DNA of 38,751 nt from Paludibacterium yongneupense DSM 18731 (GTDB lineage: Bacteria; Pseudomonadota; Gammaproteobacteria; Burkholderiales; Chromobacteriaceae): the NCBI RefSeq assembly GCF_000422925.1, contig NZ_AUGZ01000037.1:1-38751 (forward strand). The letters are read 5' to 3'. This document shows positions 26,920-36,958 of this stretch, one piece after another. Below the pieces are notes generated by a model, which saw nothing but the letters and a program-made list of their open reading frames with translations, was not told where the DNA came from and ran no database searches. Position 1 is the first letter of the stretch; every line of letters begins with the position of its first letter. Position numbers and translations under genes: made by a program.

Positions 26920-27810
26920 TCATGGCCGCAGCGCGGCCTTGTCTCCCTGCCCTATCCCGGCTTCCAGATAGCTCACCAAGCGGCTGACCTTGGGGGGAAG
27001 ATAGCGGGTGCGCGGATAGGTCGCCCAAATCCCGTCCTGCAAAGTGTAGGCAGTCAACAGGCTCGTCAGACGCCCGCTGGCCAGATGCTCGGCCACATAG
27101 TAGCCGGGCAGCTGCACCAGCCCCAGCCCCTGCAAGGCCGCCCCGAGCAGGGCGGCTCCGCTGTTGCAGCGCAATCGGCCACTCACTGTGATCTCGCGCC
27201 GCCTCCCGTCTTCGCTGAAACGCCAGGTAGCGATGGTGCCGACCAGGCACTGGTATTGTGCGAGTTCGGCCAGGGTGTGCGGCTCCCCATGGCGCTGCAG
27301 GTAGTCGGGCGAGGCGCATACATGGTGGCGGCGGCTGGCGAGCTGCTTGACCATCAGGGACGACTCGTCCATGGGACCGAGCCGGATGCCCAGGTCGTAC
27401 CCCTCGGCGACCAGATCAATCTTGCGGTTGTCGAGATTCAACTCGGCGCTGACGGCGGGAAAATCCAGCAGATAGCGTTGCAGCAGGGGAGCGATAACCG
27501 TCTCCCCGTAGTAAACCGGCGCGGTCAGCCGCAGATGGCCGCTCGGCGTATCCCGCGTGAGAGACAGAGCCTGCTCCGCCTCGTGCAAGCCGTCCAGCAG
27601 AGGCCGGCAGTGCCGGTAATAGAGCTGACCGGACTCGGTCACGCTGACCTTGCGCGTAGTCCGGTACAGCAGGCGCGTTGCCAACCTCCGCTCCAGCGCC
27701 GAAACCTGCCGGCTGACTTGCGCGACCGACATCCCCAGGCGATGCGCGGCGCCAGTGAAACTTTGCGCTTCGACCACGGCAACAAATTCGACGACGCCCT
27801 CCCACTGCAT
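26920..27810 (-). CDS. LysR-family regulator next to the formaldehyde detoxification genes
   Basis: A 296-residue LTTR. The helix-turn-helix is at residues 10-55 (FVAVVEAQSFTGAAHRLGMS, then VSRQVSALERRLATRLLYRTTRK). An effector-binding domain follows (GHLRLTAPVYYGETVIAPLL, then LVAEGYDLGIRLG). It belongs to the CrgA/AaeR-like group by its RTTRKVSVTESGQLYY phrase. The ATG has GAGGA 7 nt upstream. It is divergent from the dehydrogenase gene with a 106-bp spacer, so it probably activates that operon and represses itself. Many bacteria use FrmR here instead; the effector is unknown. Confidence 0.9.
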   Translation of the reverse strand: MQWEGVVEFVAVVEAQSFTGAAHRLGMSVAQVSRQVSALERRLATRLLYRTTRKVSVTESGQLYYRHCRPLLDGLHEAEQALSLTRDTPSGHLRLTAPVYYGETVIAPLLQRYLLDFPAVSAELNLDNRKIDLVAEGYDLGIRLGPMDESSLMVKQLASRRHHVCASPDYLQRHGEPHTLAELAQYQCLVGTIATWRFSEDGRRREITVSGRLRCNSGAALLGAALQGLGLVQLPGYYVAEHLASGRLTSLLTAYTLQDGIWATYPRTRYLPPKVSRLVSYLEAGIGQGDKAALRP

Positions 27811-27851
27811 GATTATTCCTCAATGGCAAAGATATATTTCCAGTTACAGCG

Positions 27852-27871
27852 ATTATCTCGTATTTGGTAAT
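27852..27871. promoter_or_regulatory. Inverted repeat in the LysR/dehydrogenase spacer
   Basis: ATTA (27852-27855) and TAAT (27868-27871) form an interrupted palindrome with a 12-bp centre, close to the T-N11-A pattern of LysR boxes. It lies mid-spacer between the divergent starts. The match is short, so this is only a candidate. Confidence 0.3.
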
Positions 27872-27892
27872 GACTAAACTATCGTTTTCTGA

Positions 27893-29044
<1,152 letters not shown>

Positions 29045-29087
29045 TCCCTCGCCGGCCCGCACTGAGGGCAGGCGGCAGGAGCTTTCG

Positions 29088-29930
29088 ATGCCCACTTCGC
29101 TGGAAATGATCGCAGGCCATCGGGCCTTCGACGGCTGGCACAAACGCTACCGTCATCGCTCAAACGCCACCGGGACCGAGATGACGTTCGCCATCTTTCT
29201 GCCGCCGCAGACGGCGCACGGCGAGAAAGTGCCGGTGCTGTATTGGCTATCGGGGCTGACCTGCAACGACGAGAATTTCTCGACCAAGGCAGGCGCGCAG
29301 CGCGTGGCGGCCGAACTCGGACTGGCGCTGGTAATGCCCGACACCAGTCCGCGCGGCGATGATGTCCCCGATGCAGATGGCTACGATCTTGGTCAGGGCG
29401 CATCCTTCTACGTCAACGCCACGCAGGCGCCGTGGCACACGCACTACCGGATGTATGACTATGTCGCTCAGGAATTGCCGCAGCTGATAGAGACGCATTT
29501 CCCGGTGAACGATCGCCGTGCGATCAGCGGCCACTCGATGGGGGGGCACGGCGCCCTGATGCTGGCTCTGCGCGAAACCGGACGCTATCGCTCGGCGTCG
29601 GCCTTCGCACCGGTCGCCAATCCGAGCAATGTTCCCTGGGGACAGCAAGCCTTTCTGCATTACCTGGGGCCCGATCGCTCGCTGTGGGCCGCCTACGATA
29701 GTTGCTGCCTGCTGGAGGATGCGAAAGCGGGACTGCCGCTCTTGATCGATCAAGGGGAGCAGGATCCCTTCTTGCCGCATCAATTGCGAGCGCAGTCATT
29801 GCTGGACATTGCCGAGCGCCGCGGCTGGCCGCTCACCTACCGCCTCCACCCCGGCTACGACCACAGTTATTATTTCGTGGCGAGTTTCATCGAAGAACAC
29901 CTGCGCTTTCACGCCATGCACCTGGCCTGA
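29088..29930 (+). CDS. fghA: S-formylglutathione hydrolase
   Basis: A 280-residue alpha/beta hydrolase of the esterase D family. The catalytic Ser is in [12 protein letters not shown], the Asp in DQGEQDPFL, and the His in [18 protein letters not shown]. The [19 protein letters not shown] segment and [10 protein letters not shown] are family hallmarks. It cleaves S-formylglutathione to formate and glutathione, completing the glutathione-dependent formaldehyde pathway with the preceding gene. It is complete, with normal length. Confidence 0.96.
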   Translation: MPTSLEMIAGHRAFDGWHKRYRHRSNATGTEMTFAIFLPPQTAHGEKVPVLYWLSGLTCNDENFSTKAGAQRVAAELGLALVMPDTSPRGDDVPDADGYDLGQGASFYVNATQAPWHTHYRMYDYVAQELPQLIETHFPVNDRRAISGHSMGGHGALMLALRETGRYRSASAFAPVANPSNVPWGQQAFLHYLGPDRSLWAAYDSCCLLEDAKAGLPLLIDQGEQDPFLPHQLRAQSLLDIAERRGWPLTYRLHPGYDHSYYFVASFIEEHLRFHAMHLA

Positions 29931-29937
29931 GCCGTCC

Positions 29938-29959
29938 GCCGGCTCGCGGGGGAGCCGGC
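29938..29959 (+). terminator. Hairpin after fghA
   Basis: GCCGGCTC (29938-29945) pairs with GAGCCGGC (29952-29959) across a 6-nt loop, 7 nt after the fghA stop. It lies between convergent genes and lacks a T tract. Confidence 0.5.
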
Positions 29960-29981
29960 AAGCGCCGCCCCCCCGCAGGCA

Positions 29982-31214
29982 TCACGGCCGTGCACGCAAG
30001 GCGGTCAGTTCGGCGATGCGGACGATCACGGCCACCGCCTGTTCCATTCCCTCCAAGGTCACAAACTCGTGTTTACCGTGGTAGTTGTAGCCGCCGGTGA
30101 ACAGATTGGGGCAAGGCAGGCCGCGAAACGACAGCTGTGCGCCATCGGTCCCACCGCGAATCGGACACAGATCAGGCTCGATATCCAGGTCGGTCATTGC
30201 CTGGCGCGCCAGTTCGACCACATGCGGAAAGCGTGCGACTTCATCGCGCATATTGTAGTAGCTGTCGTGCAGCATCACATCGATCCGGCAATCGGCTGGC
30301 AGGCCGCGCCCGATGGCGGCGGCAACATCCCGCAGTTGCTGCTTGCGAGCGGCGAAGGCTGTCCGGTCAAAGTCCCGGATGATGTAGTGCATGTCCGCGC
30401 ACTCGACCGAGCCCTGCAGCGACGTCAGATGAAAGAAGCCCTCGCGCCCCGCCGTGCGCTCCGGCGTCTCTCCGGCCGGCAGCGCCTGCTGAATGCGCGT
30501 CGCCAGCGTCAATGCATTGACCATCACGCCTTTGGCCGAACCCGGGTGCACATTATTGCCGACGATATGAATATCGGCGGAAGCCGCATTGAAGTTTTCG
30601 CACTCCAACTCGCCGACTCCCCCGCCATCGACGGTATACGCCCATTCGGCAGCGAAGGCGGCCACATCGAAAAACTGTGCGCCGCGCCCTATCTCCTCGT
30701 CCGGAGTAAAGGCGATGCGGATCGCGCCATGCGGCACCTTGCCGTGTTGCAAGTGCCGCATCGCGGTGACGATCTCGGCGATGCCGGCCTTGTCGTCGGC
30801 GCCGAGCAAGGTGCTGCCATCGGTGGTGATCAGCGTCTTCCCATGCAGCGTATCCAGCACCGGGAAGCGCTGCGGCGACAGTCGCTCGCCGCTCTGCCCC
30901 AGGACGATATCACCACCGCGATAGTCGGCGACGATCTGCGGCTTGACGTCTTTGCCGCTGCAATCGGGCGCGGTATCCAGATGCGCAATGAAGCCTATCG
31001 TCGGCACGTCCCAGCCTACGCTGGAAGGCAGGGTAGCCATTACGCAGCCGTGCTCTCCGACGACGACATCATCCAGGCCCAGCGCAAGCAACTCGGCTTG
31101 CAGCATGTGGGCGAGCACGCGCTGTCCGCTACTGCTCGGAACCTGTTCCGCCTCGGGGCGGGACTGGGTGTCGCACGATACATAGTTCAAGAAACGGTCA
31201 AGTAGGTGGTCCAT
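29982..31214 (-). CDS. pepT: Peptidase T (tripeptide aminopeptidase)
   Basis: A 410-residue M20-family metallopeptidase. Metal ligands are visible in [11 protein letters not shown] (His, Asp), [11 protein letters not shown] (bridging Asp), [10 protein letters not shown] (catalytic Glu pair) and the C-terminal [11 protein letters not shown] (His). The phrase [22 protein letters not shown] is characteristic of PepT. It removes the N-terminal residue of tripeptides in the cytoplasm. The start [18 protein letters not shown] at 31214 is preferred over an upstream in-frame start at 31250 because it matches the family N-terminus. It stands alone, convergent with fghA. Confidence 0.95.
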   Translation of the reverse strand: MDHLLDRFLNYVSCDTQSRPEAEQVPSSSGQRVLAHMLQAELLALGLDDVVVGEHGCVMATLPSSVGWDVPTIGFIAHLDTAPDCSGKDVKPQIVADYRGGDIVLGQSGERLSPQRFPVLDTLHGKTLITTDGSTLLGADDKAGIAEIVTAMRHLQHGKVPHGAIRIAFTPDEEIGRGAQFFDVAAFAAEWAYTVDGGGVGELECENFNAASADIHIVGNNVHPGSAKGVMVNALTLATRIQQALPAGETPERTAGREGFFHLTSLQGSVECADMHYIIRDFDRTAFAARKQQLRDVAAAIGRGLPADCRIDVMLHDSYYNMRDEVARFPHVVELARQAMTDLDIEPDLCPIRGGTDGAQLSFRGLPCPNLFTGGYNYHGKHEFVTLEGMEQAVAVIVRIAELTALRARP

Positions 31215-31353
31215 CAGGAGTCTCGGCAAAATTTTCACGATTATGCGCACATCGCTGCGGACAGACCTTGTTCGAGGTCAGCGCGCGAGCCATGACATCC
31301 CTGAATGCACATCTGACCGGAGTCAAGGCAGCCTCGGGTTTTCTTAACGCATC

Positions 31354-31383
31354 TTGACAATCATGTAATAAATTTCATTTACT
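31354..31383 (+). promoter_or_regulatory. Candidate promoter of the membrane chemoreceptor gene
   Basis: TTGACA (31354-31359) is followed after 18 bp by TTTACT (31378-31383; 4 of 6 -10 matches). The leader to the ATG at 31485 is about 95 nt and very AT-rich (repeated AATAAATAAATAA), unlike the surrounding GC-rich DNA. No sigma-28 flagellar promoter was seen. Confidence 0.45.
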
Positions 31384-31484
31384 GTTTATAGAAAAATTTT
31401 CAACAATAAAGACTAATACCAATAAATAAATAAATTATTCAATCAAAAACAAAATTCGACACAAACCACCGGGGCCGTCACGTC

Positions 31485-33101
31485 ATGACCATTACCAAAC
31501 GATTACTTCTCACCCTTTCGGTCGCATTGCTCGCCCTGCTACTGGTCGGCGGCTACGGCCTCCGGCAGTTGTCGCAGGCGCAGGAACGCTTCAACTATAT
31601 CGAGGTCAATACCTTTCCCAGCCTGAAAACCATGACCCGGGCCCAGGCCGGACTCACCGGTCTGCGCGTCAGTGTCTTGAAATACCTGCTGGCAACGACA
31701 CAGGCCGAGCGGGACGAGGCGCACGCCGGTATTGCCGCCGCCAACCAGCGCTTCGATACCGCCTCCGCAGACTATCTGGCCAACGATATCTCGTCCGAGG
31801 AGGACCGGCAGTTGCTGCTCGCAGACAAGGCGGCGATGGATGCCTACCGGGCTTGCATCGAGCGCAGCCTGAGCGAGGCCCGGGCCGGCAGGCGCGACGA
31901 GGCGATTCATTTCCTGTTCGTCGATGGCTTGGCCGCGTCCACGGCAGTAGGCACGGCGCTCGACAAGCACTACGCCTTCAATACCGCCCTCGCCGAAGAC
32001 CTCGTGCAACAGAACAATCAGCAGTACCGCCGCTCGCTGCTGCTGCTTGGCACCATCATCGCTGTCGCCTTCATCGCGTCGGGACTGCTGGCCGCCTGGC
32101 TCTACCGCCTCATCCATGGCGGACTCGAGCGCATCCAGGCCACCCTCGAACACGTGAGCCAGTCGCTGGACTTCACCGAGCGCGCCCATGTCGGCGGCAA
32201 CGATGAAATCGGGCAGACGGCCCGTGCTTTCAACACGCTGCTCGAGCGGCTGCAGCAGAGCATGAAGAGCCTGCTGCGGGGCTCGGATGCGGTCGCGGCA
32301 GCCTCGGAGGGCCTGTCGCAAACCGCAACCCAGGTTTCGTCAGCCTCGAGCGCACAGAGCGAAGCCGCCGCCAGCATGGCGGCGACGATCCAGCAGATGA
32401 CGGTCAGCATCAATCACATCGCAGATCAGGCAAGGCAGGCCCATTCCGGGGCGATCGAATCGACGAATCTGATAGCGGAAGGCTCCACGACCATCGCCGG
32501 GACCATCAACGATATCCGCGAGATCTCGGCGGTGGTCAAAACCTCGGCCGCCAGCATTCACGACCTGGAAACCTGTAGTGGGCAGGTCAGCGCGGTCATC
32601 GGCGTGATCCGCGAAATCGCGGATCAGACCAATCTGCTGGCCCTCAACGCCGCGATCGAAGCCGCACGGGCAGGCGAGCAGGGACGCGGCTTCGCCGTTG
32701 TCGCGGATGAAGTGCGCAAATTGGCGGAGAGAACCACCCACTCCACGCTCGAAATTTCAAAAACCATAGAGACCATGCAGGCTCAGTCGCAACACGCGAT
32801 AAGCCAGATGCAGTCAGCCGAAACGCTGGTGAGCAATGGCGTTCAGCGCGCCGATGATGCCGATCGCGCCATCAGGCGCATAGGAGACAACGTGGCAGGG
32901 GCCGCGCGCAGCATCAGCGAAATCTCGGCGGCCATCCAGCAGCAGGGCGCTGCCAGCAATACCATCGCGGCCCAGGTCGAACATACGGCGCAGATGTCGG
33001 AACAGTCGAGCGCAGCGGCACAGAATACGGCCGCCAGCGCACGGCAGCTGGACGGGCTGGCACGCGAACAGAGGCAGACCCTCGCGCAATTCCGCTTGTA
33101 G
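31485..33101 (+). CDS. Transmembrane methyl-accepting chemotaxis protein
   Basis: A 538-residue receptor of classical layout. The first membrane segment is at about residues 8-27 ([18 protein letters not shown]), followed by a periplasmic four-helix-bundle domain (about 30-185). The second membrane segment is about 186-208 ([21 protein letters not shown]), followed by a HAMP linker and the cytoplasmic signalling domain with its conserved tip ([20 protein letters not shown], then [18 protein letters not shown]) around 377-418. It should signal through CheW/CheA. The ligand is unknown. No CheR-docking pentapeptide (NWETF type) is at the C-terminus. Confidence 0.95.
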   Translation: MTITKRLLLTLSVALLALLLVGGYGLRQLSQAQERFNYIEVNTFPSLKTMTRAQAGLTGLRVSVLKYLLATTQAERDEAHAGIAAANQRFDTASADYLANDISSEEDRQLLLADKAAMDAYRACIERSLSEARAGRRDEAIHFLFVDGLAASTAVGTALDKHYAFNTALAEDLVQQNNQQYRRSLLLLGTIIAVAFIASGLLAAWLYRLIHGGLERIQATLEHVSQSLDFTERAHVGGNDEIGQTARAFNTLLERLQQSMKSLLRGSDAVAAASEGLSQTATQVSSASSAQSEAAASMAATIQQMTVSINHIADQARQAHSGAIESTNLIAEGSTTIAGTINDIREISAVVKTSAASIHDLETCSGQVSAVIGVIREIADQTNLLALNAAIEAARAGEQGRGFAVVADEVRKLAERTTHSTLEISKTIETMQAQSQHAISQMQSAETLVSNGVQRADDADRAIRRIGDNVAGAARSISEISAAIQQQGAASNTIAAQVEHTAQMSEQSSAAAQNTAASARQLDGLAREQRQTLAQFRL

Positions 33102-33223
33102 ACATGTCCGCCACCGCCATGGAGCGGGGCCCGGCGGCGCGCCAATTTGCCCGCCATGACATCCGGGAGTATAAATTCGATCTATCCAACACGGCACCGA
33201 TGCGTGCGGCAGAAGACGACACC

Positions 33224-33910
33224 ATGGCAGAGATGCAACTCGGCACAGCGACATACCAGGCGATCCTGTTCGATTTCAACGGGGTGCTGCTACTCGATTC
33301 GCCCTGGCATGAGGCCGCCTGGCACGAGACGCTGGAAGAACTCACCCAGCGCAGCTGGAGCCGCCAGCAGATCACCAGCCTGATACATGGCCGCACCAAT
33401 CGCGATATTTTCGAGCAGGTCTGCGGGCGCCAGCTGGTTCAGGAAGAGCAGGAGCGCTTGTCCGAGCTGAAAGAGTCGCGCTACCGCGCGATTTGCGGAC
33501 AAAAGGGGGCGGCTTTCGCCCTGGCGCCCGGCGTACCCGCCTTGCTCGATCGCTTGCGAGCTGAGGGGGTGTTATTCACCATCGCGACGGCATCGGGGGA
33601 GATCAATATGCGCTTCTACTATCAAGAACTCGGCCTGCAGCGCTGGTTCGACTGGGATGCCATCGCTTACGACGATGGCACGATACGCGGCAAACCGGCA
33701 CCTGACATCTATCTGCGCGCGGCGCAACGTCTCGGTGTCGCGCCGCGGCAAGCCGTCGTGGTCGAAGATTCGCTGGCCGGAATGCGTGCCGCCCGCAACG
33801 CGGGCACCGGTTTCGTCGTCGCCGTCGGCGATACCCAGGCGCTGCCCGCAAGCGATCCTTTGTTCGACGTCAAACTGGACTCGCTCGCCGACTTCACCCA
33901 TCTATTCTAG
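33224..33910 (+). CDS. HAD-superfamily hydrolase, beta-phosphoglucomutase/phosphatase-like
   Basis: A 228-residue HAD protein. Motif I is FDFNGVLLLDSP, with the nucleophile Asp and Asn in place of the usual second Asp. Motif II is in FTIATASGEIN, the conserved Lys in GKPAPDIYLRAAQRLG (motif III), and motif IV is VVEDSLAGMRAARNAG. The cap domain is of the helical C1 type. DFNG variants occur among phosphoglycolate-phosphatase-like members and need not mean loss of activity. The substrate is unknown. The start at 33224 gives the expected short N-terminus; the frame is open to 33104, directly after the chemoreceptor, but without a ribosome site there. Confidence 0.85.
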   Translation: MAEMQLGTATYQAILFDFNGVLLLDSPWHEAAWHETLEELTQRSWSRQQITSLIHGRTNRDIFEQVCGRQLVQEEQERLSELKESRYRAICGQKGAAFALAPGVPALLDRLRAEGVLFTIATASGEINMRFYYQELGLQRWFDWDAIAYDDGTIRGKPAPDIYLRAAQRLGVAPRQAVVVEDSLAGMRAARNAGTGFVVAVGDTQALPASDPLFDVKLDSLADFTHLF

Positions 33911-33920
33911 CTCCCCTCCC

Positions 33921-33937
33921 GGGGCGCCTGGCGCCCC
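33921..33937 (+). terminator. GC hairpin after the HAD gene
   Basis: GGGGCGC and GCGCCCC pair across a 3-nt loop, 10 nt after the stop codon. No T tract follows. It is probably a transcript end or stabilising hairpin. Confidence 0.35.
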
Positions 33938-34049
33938 CCGCCCTCGCTGCATGGCATCGGCGGCACCCCCGCCCCGCCTTTCGTCCGTACCGCCTCGAGC
34001 CGGCGTGTCCAGCCGCCGACACGGGGCGGTTCTCGCCGCCGGCTTCTGC

Positions 34050-34055
34050 TAAAAT
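34050..34055 (+). promoter_or_regulatory. Candidate -10 box of the radical SAM gene
   Basis: TAAAAT at 34050-34055 matches the -10 consensus at five of six positions and lies about 48 nt upstream of the ATG. The region upstream is GC-rich and no clear -35 box is visible. Confidence 0.35.
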
Positions 34056-34102
34056 GGCTGCCGCGTCGACGCCGACGCGCTCGCAACGTCCGGATCCCTG
34101 CC

Positions 34103-36013
34103 ATGGAAAACTCGCCCATCCGCGTGCTGTCCCTCATCCCGCCGATGACACAGCTCAACACGCCCTACCCCTCTACCGCTTATCTGACCGGCTTTCTGCG
34201 CTCGCGATCGGTGAAGGCGGAACAGGAAGACCTGGCGCTGGCGCTGGTGCTGAAGCTGTTTTCCCGGACCGGTCTACTGGCTATGCGCGAGCAGATCGAG
34301 ACACAAGCGCAGCGTGCGCACACACAGAATGTCGCCGACTTCCTGCAGCACTTCGAACGCTATCTCGCCACGATCGCACCGACACTGGCTTTTCTTCAGG
34401 GGCGTGACTCGACTCTCGCCCATCGCATCTGCGGCGGCGGCTTTCTGCCCGAGGGCTCGCGCTTCGACTCGCTCGACGCCTACGTCGACGACGAGGGTGG
34501 CGACCCGCTGGCCTGGGCTTTCGGTGCACTCGGCATGCAGGACCGGGCTCGTCATCTGGCGACCCTGTACCTGAACGACATCGCCGATGTCATACGTGAA
34601 GCAATCGACTCGCGCTTCGAATTCGTCCGCTATGCCGAATCACTCGCCCAGAGCCAGGCCAGCTTCGACCCGCTGGCCGAGGCGCTCGCCGCTCCGCTCA
34701 ATCTGGTCGACCGCACGCTGCATGAGTTGACTCTCGACGCGCTGAAGCGGCACGCGCCGGACATGGTTCTGCTGTCCGTGCCGTTTCCCGGCTCGGTCTA
34801 TGCTGCATTTCGCATCGCGCAGTCGATCAAGGCCCAGAATCCGGCCATCAAACTGGTACTGGGAGGCGGCTATGTCAATACCGAGTTGCGCACCCTGGAT
34901 GAACCGCGGGTATTCGACTATTTCGACTTCGTCACGCTGGATGCCGGCGAGCGCCCGCTGCTGGCCTTGCTCGACCATCTGCAAGGCCGTCGCCCGCTGT
35001 CTGGCCTGGTGCGAACCTTCGTGCGCGACGCCGACAGCGGACGCCCTCTCTTGATCGACGCAGGAGAACGCGACGTGGCTTTCGCCGACGTCGGGACGCC
35101 GACCTGGGACGGCCTGCCGCTGGACCGTTATCTGTCCTTGCTCGACATGCTCAACCCCATGCACCGCTTATGGTCGGATGGCCGCTGGAACAAGCTCACC
35201 ATAGCGCACGGCTGCTACTGGAAAAAATGCAGTTTCTGCGATGTCACTCTGGACTATATCTCGCGTTACGAAACCGCGACCGCGAGCCAATTGGTCGACC
35301 GCATAGAGGCCATTGTCGCCGAGACCGGACAGACCGGCTTTCATTTCGTGGACGAAGCCGCCCCGCCCAAGATGCTGAAGGCGCTGGCGGAAGAACTCCT
35401 GCGGCGGCAGGTGACCATTTCGTGGTGGGGCAATATCCGCTTTGAGAAATCCTTCAGCCCCGAACTGTGCCAGTTGCTCGCCGACAGCGGCTGCATTGCG
35501 ATCTCGGGCGGACTCGAAGTGGCATCCGACCGCCTGCTGAAATTGATGAAGAAGGGGGTTTCAGTCGAACAGGTGGCGCGCGTGACCAACGACTTCACCT
35601 GCGCCGGCATTCTGGTGCACGCGTACTTGATGTATGGATTTCCGACCCAGACCGTACAAGACACGGTCGATGCGCTGGAATATGTACGGCAGCTATTCGC
35701 CAGCGGCTGCATTCAGTCAGGCTATTTCCACCGCTTCGCCTGTACCGTGCATTCGCCGGTAGGCAAGAATCCCGAAGAATACGGCATCAGGCTCAAACCA
35801 CTGCCACCGGGTGCCTTCGCGCGCAACGACGTCGATTTCATCGACCCGACCGGAGTCGATCACTCGGTACTGGGGCAAGCGCTCAACAAGGCACTGTATA
35901 ACTTCATGCACGGCATCGGCCTCGACACCGATGTCCGCAGTTGGTTCGGCGGCAGGGTGCCCCGGCCGCGCGTGGCACGCAACGTTATCGAGCGCGCGCT
36001 CGGCGCACGCTAG
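34103..36013 (+). CDS. B12-binding-domain-type radical SAM protein (636 aa)
   Basis: The N-terminal half has a long helical insert (about 40-200) and a Rossmann-like segment (DMVLLSVPFPGSVYAAFRIA, then KLVLGGGYVNTE, around 217-262), typical of cobalamin-binding domains. The base-off DxHxxG motif is not visible. The catalytic half starts at TIAHGCYWKKCSFCD (about 366-380), whose cysteines are spaced CX4CX2C instead of CX3CX2C. FHFVDEAAPPKML, ISWWGNIRFEKSF and ISGGLEVASDRLLKLMKKG follow, as in radical SAM barrels. The protein should bind a 4Fe-4S cluster and S-adenosylmethionine. The substrate is unknown. No obvious peptide or biosynthetic partner is next to it except a small convergent gene. 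Confidence 0.82.
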   Translation: MENSPIRVLSLIPPMTQLNTPYPSTAYLTGFLRSRSVKAEQEDLALALVLKLFSRTGLLAMREQIETQAQRAHTQNVADFLQHFERYLATIAPTLAFLQGRDSTLAHRICGGGFLPEGSRFDSLDAYVDDEGGDPLAWAFGALGMQDRARHLATLYLNDIADVIREAIDSRFEFVRYAESLAQSQASFDPLAEALAAPLNLVDRTLHELTLDALKRHAPDMVLLSVPFPGSVYAAFRIAQSIKAQNPAIKLVLGGGYVNTELRTLDEPRVFDYFDFVTLDAGERPLLALLDHLQGRRPLSGLVRTFVRDADSGRPLLIDAGERDVAFADVGTPTWDGLPLDRYLSLLDMLNPMHRLWSDGRWNKLTIAHGCYWKKCSFCDVTLDYISRYETATASQLVDRIEAIVAETGQTGFHFVDEAAPPKMLKALAEELLRRQVTISWWGNIRFEKSFSPELCQLLADSGCIAISGGLEVASDRLLKLMKKGVSVEQVARVTNDFTCAGILVHAYLMYGFPTQTVQDTVDALEYVRQLFASGCIQSGYFHRFACTVHSPVGKNPEEYGIRLKPLPPGAFARNDVDFIDPTGVDHSVLGQALNKALYNFMHGIGLDTDVRSWFGGRVPRPRVARNVIERALGAR

Positions 36014-36034
36014 GACGCAGCGCAACCGGCCGGT

Positions 36035-36415
36035 TTACGCCACCTCGCGCGGAAGCGCTTCGACCACAGCGGCGCCGTAGATTTCCTGCAGAAACGCGAG
36101 CAGGCGCTGTAATTTTCGCGCCTGCGCCGCGCTATCGAGGTGCTCGCACTCGAGGTGCAGACGCTTGTCTGTTCCATCAGGCAGGGACAGACAGGCAGCG
36201 TCGCGGGCAACGGCTGCCCCTTCTTCGTAGCCGATGCGCACGCTCCAGCTGCCCCAGCGTACCGCCACCCGCGGTCCCGGCGCAGCAAGCACCGGCTCGA
36301 CCAGCACAGCGTCGCCCTCCTCGCCCACCAGGCAGCAGGTCAGGTCGAAAGCCAGCAATTCATTCGAAATGACAGGCGATCGATCCCCCAGCCATGCATA
36401 GAGTGAGCAACTCAT
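36035..36415 (-). CDS. Hypothetical protein (126 aa)
   Basis: The frame has AGGA about 8 nt upstream of the ATG. The protein is soluble and acidic, opening MSCSLYAWLGDRSPVISNEL, with a Val-rich beta middle (VLAAPGPRVAVRWGSWSVRIGYEEG) and a helical end (AAQARKLQRLLAFLQEIYG). It ends 22 nt from the stop of the radical SAM gene on the opposite strand. I recognise no family. Confidence 0.6.
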   Translation of the reverse strand: MSCSLYAWLGDRSPVISNELLAFDLTCCLVGEEGDAVLVEPVLAAPGPRVAVRWGSWSVRIGYEEGAAVARDAACLSLPDGTDKRLHLECEHLDSAAQARKLQRLLAFLQEIYGAAVVEALPREVA

Positions 36416-36817
36416 ACTCGCATTCCTTTTTCTGAAGTTCGTCCGTCAATGACTGCAGGGATGACCTGCTTTACGAAATATTCCGAAGTCATAAAAAATT
36501 ATTCACCCCCGATCAGACGGGCAAGGTGCATTGCCTCGGCGCACGAAAATCGATGTGCCGCGCCTCAGACAAAATTATTAATAGGAGGGATTTTACAAAC
36601 AGATTCTACATAGTCAACAGTCATATCAAAGTTTAACGGCCGGGTCATGTTGAAAACGGCAGTCCCCATCGGCAGCAGCCAGGCGCGCAGCCTTACCCGG
36701 TGCGGTGAAGCGCCTGCCAGGAGATTGCACCGCGCTCTCGCGGCACATCGGAATTTATTGCGCGAGATCAAACAACCCGTTGTCATTACAACAAGCAAAA
36801 CTCATGTAGACAGCACA
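36416..36817. other. Gene-free region
   Basis: About 400 bp without a supported gene. Short frames at 36565-36798 (minus) and 36647-36838 (plus) lack ribosome sites and family features. The stretch includes AT-rich patches (around 36,485 and 36,575) that may hold the promoter of the 126-residue gene. Confidence 0.4.
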
Positions 36818-36819
36818 AT

Positions 36820-36846
36820 AAAAAGAGCCGCGGTCTGAGCCGCGGC
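36820..36846 (-). terminator. Rho-independent terminator of the aspA-transporter unit
   Basis: On the minus strand GCCGCGG pairs with CCGCGGC across a CTCAGA loop and is followed by TCTTTTTATT. This is a classical intrinsic terminator, about 110 nt after the transporter stop. Confidence 0.85.
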
Positions 36847-36958
36847 CTGCAAACACACATCAAGGGGTACTCGTGGTACGGATTCGCGGCGTCTGCCCGG
36901 CGCGGATGGCGGCCGTCCCCCGACCGTCGCCACCCACTGCATGGACAGAGCGTCCGAT

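Noticed and set aside
30069-31205. A 378-codon plus-strand frame opposite pepT
   Set aside because: It mirrors pepT over its whole length and has no start signal or domain.
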